Below are positions 60,264-64,000 of a DNA stretch of 64,000 nucleotides, one piece after another; within the stretch, counting starts at the first letter, position 1, and every line of letters begins with the position of its first letter. Both the position numbers and the translations under genes were made by a program. Below the pieces are notes generated by a model. That model saw nothing but the letters and a program-made list of their open reading frames with translations, did no database searches and had not been told where the DNA came from. This DNA is from Nitrincola salilacus (lineage in GTDB: Bacteria > Pseudomonadota > Gammaproteobacteria > Pseudomonadales > Balneatricaceae), in assembly GCF_046271865.1 (NCBI RefSeq), contig NZ_CP176580.1:1550001-1614000 (forward strand), given 5' to 3'.

Positions 60264-61673
60264 ATGATGCTCCTTTGGTTGAGAAATGACCTGCGCCTGG
60301 TGGATAACCCGGCGCTTTTTTATGCCTGTGAGGCGCGTCAGGGTGTGGTGGCGGTTGTGACGCTGACCCCGGGGCAATGGCGTGAACATGATGAGTCACC
60401 CCTTCGGATGTCGCTCTGGCGAGATCGTTTGCGTGAGGTGGCTGGAGCGCTGGGTGAACTGAATATTCCCCTGAAAGTTCTGCGGCTTGATCGCTTTGGC
60501 GATGTTGCGCCTGCACTGTGCGATCTGGCCGCGGAGCTCAGGGCGACTGAACTCTACTTCAATTATGAATATCCACTCAATGAGCGCCAGCGCGATCGCG
60601 AAGTCTGTCGTATGCTGGAATCCACCGGTGTCAGTTGCCGTGGTTATCACGGTGAGCTGATTATTCCACCTGGCCAGGTATTGACCGGGCAGGGCACTCC
60701 CTTCAAGGTGTTCACGCCCTTCAGCAGGCGCTGGCGTCAACAGCTCATGACGCGTGATGTTCAGCCGCTGGGGCTGCCGTCCGGACAGCCTGTGTCGAGC
60801 GTGAACTCAGACTCGATACCCGATGATTATGACCCTGGTTATGATCCTGGCTATGAGGTTGCCGAGTATTCAAGGGATCTCTGGCCTGCAGGTGAGGCAG
60901 CTATTTCGTCACGACTGCAGAGTTTTATCGCGGAACAGGTTCTGGATTATCGTGAACAGCGTGACTTTCCGTCAGTTGAAGGCACATCACGGATATCACC
61001 CTATCTGACCATCGGCGCACTCTCGCCGCGGCAGTGTCTGAACGGGCTGATTGCAGGCTCCGCCAATGACGGCTGGCTCGACAGTACCTGGCTGAATGAG
61101 CTGGTCTGGCGTGAGTTTTACCGCCATCTGCTGGTGGCGTTTCCCGGCCAGAGTCGGCTTGAACCCTTTCGGCCAGAAGTAGAGGCGCGCATCAGTTGGC
61201 AACATCAGGATGAGGCGTTTGCTGCCTGGTGCCGGGGCGAAACCGGTTATCCGCTGGTGGATGCAGCAATGAAGCAGCTGCTGCACACCGGCTGGATGCA
61301 TAATCGGCTGCGGATGCTGGTGGCCTCTTTCCTGACCAAATTGTTGCGTGTGGACTGGCGGCGAGGGGCTGCTTTCTTCATGCAGCATTTGATCGATGGT
61401 GATTTCGCCTCCAATCTTGGTGGCTGGCAGTGGTGTGCATCGGTCGGTGCGGATGCCGCCCCCTATTTCAGAATCTTCAATCCTCAGCGCCAGAGTGAGA
61501 GATTTGATCCGGATGCCGCCTTCATCAAAAACTGGCTGCCTGAGCTGGCTTCATTGCCGGCGGCGAAGTGCCACTTGCCCGGAGCAGGTCACTCTCTGGG
61601 CCGACCGGCACCGATAGTAGACTATCGCTCAGCGCGACAATCCGCTCTGGATGATTATGCTGCTCACAATTGA
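60264..61673 (+). CDS. phrB: Deoxyribodipyrimidine photolyase
   Basis: 469 residues from ATG 60264; a second ATG follows directly. The N-terminal antenna-binding domain opens LLWLRNDLRLVDNPALFYA. The FAD region includes TSRISPYLTIGALSPRQC, LNELVWREFYRHLL, MHNRLRMLVASFLTK and WQWCASVGADAAPYFRIFNP. It repairs UV-made cyclobutane dimers with blue light. A short YDPGYDPGYE repeat (60828-60857) lies in the linker. It follows chrR by about 85 bases and is likely part of the same light-response unit. Confidence 0.94.
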   Translation: MMLLWLRNDLRLVDNPALFYACEARQGVVAVVTLTPGQWREHDESPLRMSLWRDRLREVAGALGELNIPLKVLRLDRFGDVAPALCDLAAELRATELYFNYEYPLNERQRDREVCRMLESTGVSCRGYHGELIIPPGQVLTGQGTPFKVFTPFSRRWRQQLMTRDVQPLGLPSGQPVSSVNSDSIPDDYDPGYDPGYEVAEYSRDLWPAGEAAISSRLQSFIAEQVLDYREQRDFPSVEGTSRISPYLTIGALSPRQCLNGLIAGSANDGWLDSTWLNELVWREFYRHLLVAFPGQSRLEPFRPEVEARISWQHQDEAFAAWCRGETGYPLVDAAMKQLLHTGWMHNRLRMLVASFLTKLLRVDWRRGAAFFMQHLIDGDFASNLGGWQWCASVGADAAPYFRIFNPQRQSERFDPDAAFIKNWLPELASLPAAKCHLPGAGHSLGRPAPIVDYRSARQSALDDYAAHN

Positions 61674-61723
61674 CCAGGACTCTGCTAGAGTAGCGAGTAA
61701 GTTTTTGTGCAGAGAGTGTCACA

Positions 61724-62845
61724 ATGAAAACAATACGTATTCCTTTACCAGCCCATGCGCCGGGCCATGAGCGCTTTCTGACGGTCCATGAATTCGGCAG
61801 CGGTGAAAAGAAAGCCTATCTACAGGCAGCCCTGCACGCCGATGAATGGCCCGGCCTGCTTACCCTGCAACATCTGATTACGCGTCTTCAGGCGCTTGAA
61901 GCAGCCGGTCAAATCAAACAGCGCATTCAGATTCTGCCCTACGCCAATCCAGTGGGGTTGAGTCAACGCCATGCTGGGCGTGTGTTGGGTCGTTTTGACG
62001 GTACCACCGGGCAGAACTTCAATCGTGGCATGGCGATTCCTCCCGAGGTGCTGATTGAGCGTGTTCTACCGGAGCTGGGGCAAGATGCGGCAGCCAATGA
62101 TCGCAAGGTGCGTGAAGCGCTGGTGCAACTGGCGAGTGAGAAAAAAGCCGATTACGAGATCGAGATACTGCACAAGACGCTGCTGGGTCTGTCGCTGGAT
62201 GCCAATCTGATGCTGGATCTGCATTGCGATTATGATTCACTGCCGCATGTGTTTTATGGCACGCATCAGCGAGAGACAGGCACCTTACTGTCGGACTGTC
62301 TCGGTTTCCCGATCCGTCTGGAGGAGGATGTCAGAGGGACTGTCGCGTTTGATGGCACGCATACGCAGCCTTGGGTAAGGTTGATGGAAGCGACAGACGC
62401 TCCCTTTGCCGATCCCTGCTTTGCCGCCACTATCGAGTTGCGTGGTCAGCATAGTGTCAGTGATGCGCTGGCCAGTCGTGACGCTGAAGGTATTCTGGCG
62501 TTTCTCGAATCCCAGGGGTATGTCGAAGCCAGTGGTGCTCAGCATCAGGAACAGGCAGGCAGCACTCAGGCGATCAGTGTGGACCAGGTCAAGGTGCTAT
62601 ATGCCAGTGCCGCAGGGTTGGTGGTGTATCATCGGCAACTGGGTGAGATGCTTCAGCCAGGTGATCATCTGGCGGATATCGTCCTGCTGGATAAGGATCA
62701 ACCGGAACGTATAGCTGTCCATGCACCGACCAGCGGCATACTGTTCAGCATCGCTGTCAACCATCTGTCCTTCCCCGGATCACATATTGCGATGATTGCC
62801 AGCGAAGAGACACATATCAAGCCGGGCACCCAGCTCAGCTTTTAA
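61724..62845 (+). CDS. Succinylglutamate desuccinylase/aspartoacylase-family hydrolase
   Basis: 373 residues of the M14-like AstE/AspA group. The zinc ligands lie in ALHADEWPGLL (His and Glu) and LMLDLHCDYD (His). FDGTTGQNFNRG is the usual Asn-Arg motif, and IELRGQHSVSD holds the catalytic Glu. The C-terminal domain (about 285-370) resembles a biotinyl-like barrel. It would release an acyl group from an amino acid or amine. It is not next to other ast genes, so its substrate is open. dgt follows 25 bases later. Confidence 0.88.
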   Translation: MKTIRIPLPAHAPGHERFLTVHEFGSGEKKAYLQAALHADEWPGLLTLQHLITRLQALEAAGQIKQRIQILPYANPVGLSQRHAGRVLGRFDGTTGQNFNRGMAIPPEVLIERVLPELGQDAAANDRKVREALVQLASEKKADYEIEILHKTLLGLSLDANLMLDLHCDYDSLPHVFYGTHQRETGTLLSDCLGFPIRLEEDVRGTVAFDGTHTQPWVRLMEATDAPFADPCFAATIELRGQHSVSDALASRDAEGILAFLESQGYVEASGAQHQEQAGSTQAISVDQVKVLYASAAGLVVYHRQLGEMLQPGDHLADIVLLDKDQPERIAVHAPTSGILFSIAVNHLSFPGSHIAMIASEETHIKPGTQLSF

Positions 62846-62870
62846 TACAGCCTTCTGGTAAGGATTCAGC

Positions 62871-64000
62871 ATGCAGATGCAGTGGTCTCAGTTGTTGACA
62901 ACCAAGCGGTACGGTCATGAGTCGCTGACGCCGGAGGAGGTGGGGCGCAGCCACTTTCACAAGGACCATGACCGCATCATCTTCTCCAGCGCCTTTCGGC
63001 GTCTTGGGCGTAAAACCCAGGTCCATCCGCTGTCGCTGAATGACCATATCCATACCCGCCTGACCCATTCAATAGAGGTCGGCAGTCTCGGGCGCAGCCT
63101 CGGTATCCGTATCGGTGAGGAGATAGCCGATCAACTGCCACCCTGGGTGACGCCGCATGATCTGGGTACCATCGTGCAGTCAGCCTGTCTGGCGCATGAT
63201 ATCGGCAACCCGCCATTTGGCCATGCCGGCGAGTATGCCATTCGTGACTGGTTTCGCCGCCATGTCGCGGACCCGCGGCTCCAGGGGTTGTCCGAGCTGG
63301 AACTGGCTGATCTGAGCACCTTTGAAGGCAATGCACACGGATTGCGGGTGGTCACCCGGATCGAAAACAACCTGTTCGACGGTGGTTTGCGCCTGACCTA
63401 CCCGACACTGGGCACGCTGCTCAAATACCCCTGGACAGTGGAAAAGGGCGGCAAGCGCGGCAAATTCAGCTGTTTTCAGACCGAACTGGATATTCTCGAT
63501 ACACTGGGTAAGCAGTTGGGGCTGATACGGCTCGGGCCTCACCACTGGTCACGCCATCCGCTGACCTGGCTGATGGAGGCCGCCGATGATATCTGTTATG
63601 CCATTCTGGATCTGGAAGATGCAATCGAGCTGCATATTCTGAGCTTTGACGAGGTCAAACCGATACTGCTGCAGCTCTGTGGTGATCTCGATTTTGATGC
63701 CGAGATCTTCAACTCCCAGGCCTCGGCAAGGCGCAAGATCTCGGCCCTGCGCGGCAAGGCGATGGAGAATATGGTCAACTCGGCACTGGGAGCCTTCATG
63801 CGCCACTATGAGCAGATCATGGCGGGCGAGTATGACGGTGAGCTGCTCAGGGATGGCGATCCAATGGTGCGCGATGGGCTGGCAACAGCCAAGTCCATTG
63901 CCCGCGAGCGCGTATTTCCCGATACGCGCAAAGCAGAGCTGGAGGTCGGCGCCTACACCACCCTGGGTGTACTGCTGGATGCCTTCTGTGATGCCGTTTA
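62871..64000 (+). CDS. dgt: dGTPase (3' end outside window)
   Basis: The frame opens with ATG 62871 and runs off the window at codon 376 of an expected 430-500. The HD-domain metal site is His66 in RLTHSIEVGS, His109-Asp110 in LAHDIGNPPFGHAGE, and a later Asp in MEAADDICYAI. KDHDRIIFSSAFRRLGRKTQV is the family N-terminus. The enzyme splits dGTP to deoxyguanosine and tripolyphosphate and helps keep nucleotide pools balanced. A third Met at 62877 could also start it. Confidence 0.94.
   Translation, partial: MQMQWSQLLTTKRYGHESLTPEEVGRSHFHKDHDRIIFSSAFRRLGRKTQVHPLSLNDHIHTRLTHSIEVGSLGRSLGIRIGEEIADQLPPWVTPHDLGTIVQSACLAHDIGNPPFGHAGEYAIRDWFRRHVADPRLQGLSELELADLSTFEGNAHGLRVVTRIENNLFDGGLRLTYPTLGTLLKYPWTVEKGGKRGKFSCFQTELDILDTLGKQLGLIRLGPHHWSRHPLTWLMEAADDICYAILDLEDAIELHILSFDEVKPILLQLCGDLDFDAEIFNSQASARRKISALRGKAMENMVNSALGAFMRHYEQIMAGEYDGELLRDGDPMVRDGLATAKSIARERVFPDTRKAELEVGAYTTLGVLLDAFCDAV

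Overview
The window looks like chromosomal DNA of a marine-type gammaproteobacterium, most likely in the Oceanospirillales/Pseudomonas-like part of the class. I infer this from gene content only: a PilU-like type IV pilus ATPase, the long (two-domain) form of QueF, a yadG-yadH-queF run, a PA2817-like protein, a bauR-bauA-bauC set and an ECF11/ChrR photo-oxidative-stress locus. There are 56 protein genes that I trust, one doubtful short one, five tRNA genes, and no rRNA, IS element, prophage or CRISPR array. Both edges cut a gene: a pirin at the left and dgt (dGTPase) at the right.

Layout. 0-7 kb: pirin; a response regulator with degenerate GGDEF and EAL domains, next to a membrane histidine kinase; a PilU-like ATPase; an unknown membrane-anchored protein. 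6.7-7.2 kb: tandem tRNA-Glu/Gly/Glu/Gly behind a strong promoter. 7.2-8.4 kb: a thin, accessory-looking stretch. 8.4-12.5 kb: beta-alanine catabolism (bauR, bauA, bauC/mmsA). 12.5-15.8 kb: a fused 2-oxo acid dehydrogenase E1 coupled to a malonyltransferase-like protein. 15.9-17.8 kb: NnrS, SirB-like and a fifth tRNA (Glu). 18.2-21.8 kb: an SH3b protein, a lipoprotein-type M48 protease and a CHASE2 nucleotide cyclase. 22-26 kb: a PA2817-like protein, yadGH, queF, a nitroreductase and a YiiD-type thioesterase.

26-44.5 kb is one large sugar island. A GbpR-like LysR regulator is divergent from two complete ABC importers (YtfQ-YtfR-YtfT-YjfF and ChvE-GguA-GguB), followed by an oxidative catabolic set: GguC (FAH fold), SDR sugar dehydrogenase, IlvD/Edd-type aldonate dehydratase, alpha-ketoglutarate-semialdehyde dehydrogenase, DgoK, DgoA, SMP-30 lactonase and a mutarotase. 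It can be read as a merged L-arabinose (to 2-oxoglutarate) and D-galactose (to pyruvate plus glyceraldehyde-3-phosphate) pathway. It resembles rhizobial loci and reads as more GC-rich than its surroundings, so transfer is likely.

44.7-62.8 kb: a CorA-like channel, a periplasmic cyclophilin, a DUF6134-like protein, then a photo-oxidative stress locus. An ECF11-like sigma, a ChrR-like anti-sigma and a photolyase run rightward; an FAD amine oxidase-like protein, DUF1365, Cfa, an MFS carrier and DUF3833 run leftward; an SDR and an NTF2-like protein lie farther left. Candidate TGATC(C/T)-N16/17-CGTA promoters sit in both directions in the divergent gap. A tetR-RND efflux cassette separates the two leftmost genes from the rest. 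An AstE/aspartoacylase-like hydrolase and dgt close the window.

The least expected signal is structural. Short imperfect tandem repeats (about 14-19 bp) start at, or just after, the 3' ends of several unrelated genes (pirin, mmsA, queF, galM, the NTF2-like gene and tRNA-Glu). The clearest case is seven head-to-tail 14-bp units, each carrying a stop trinucleotide.
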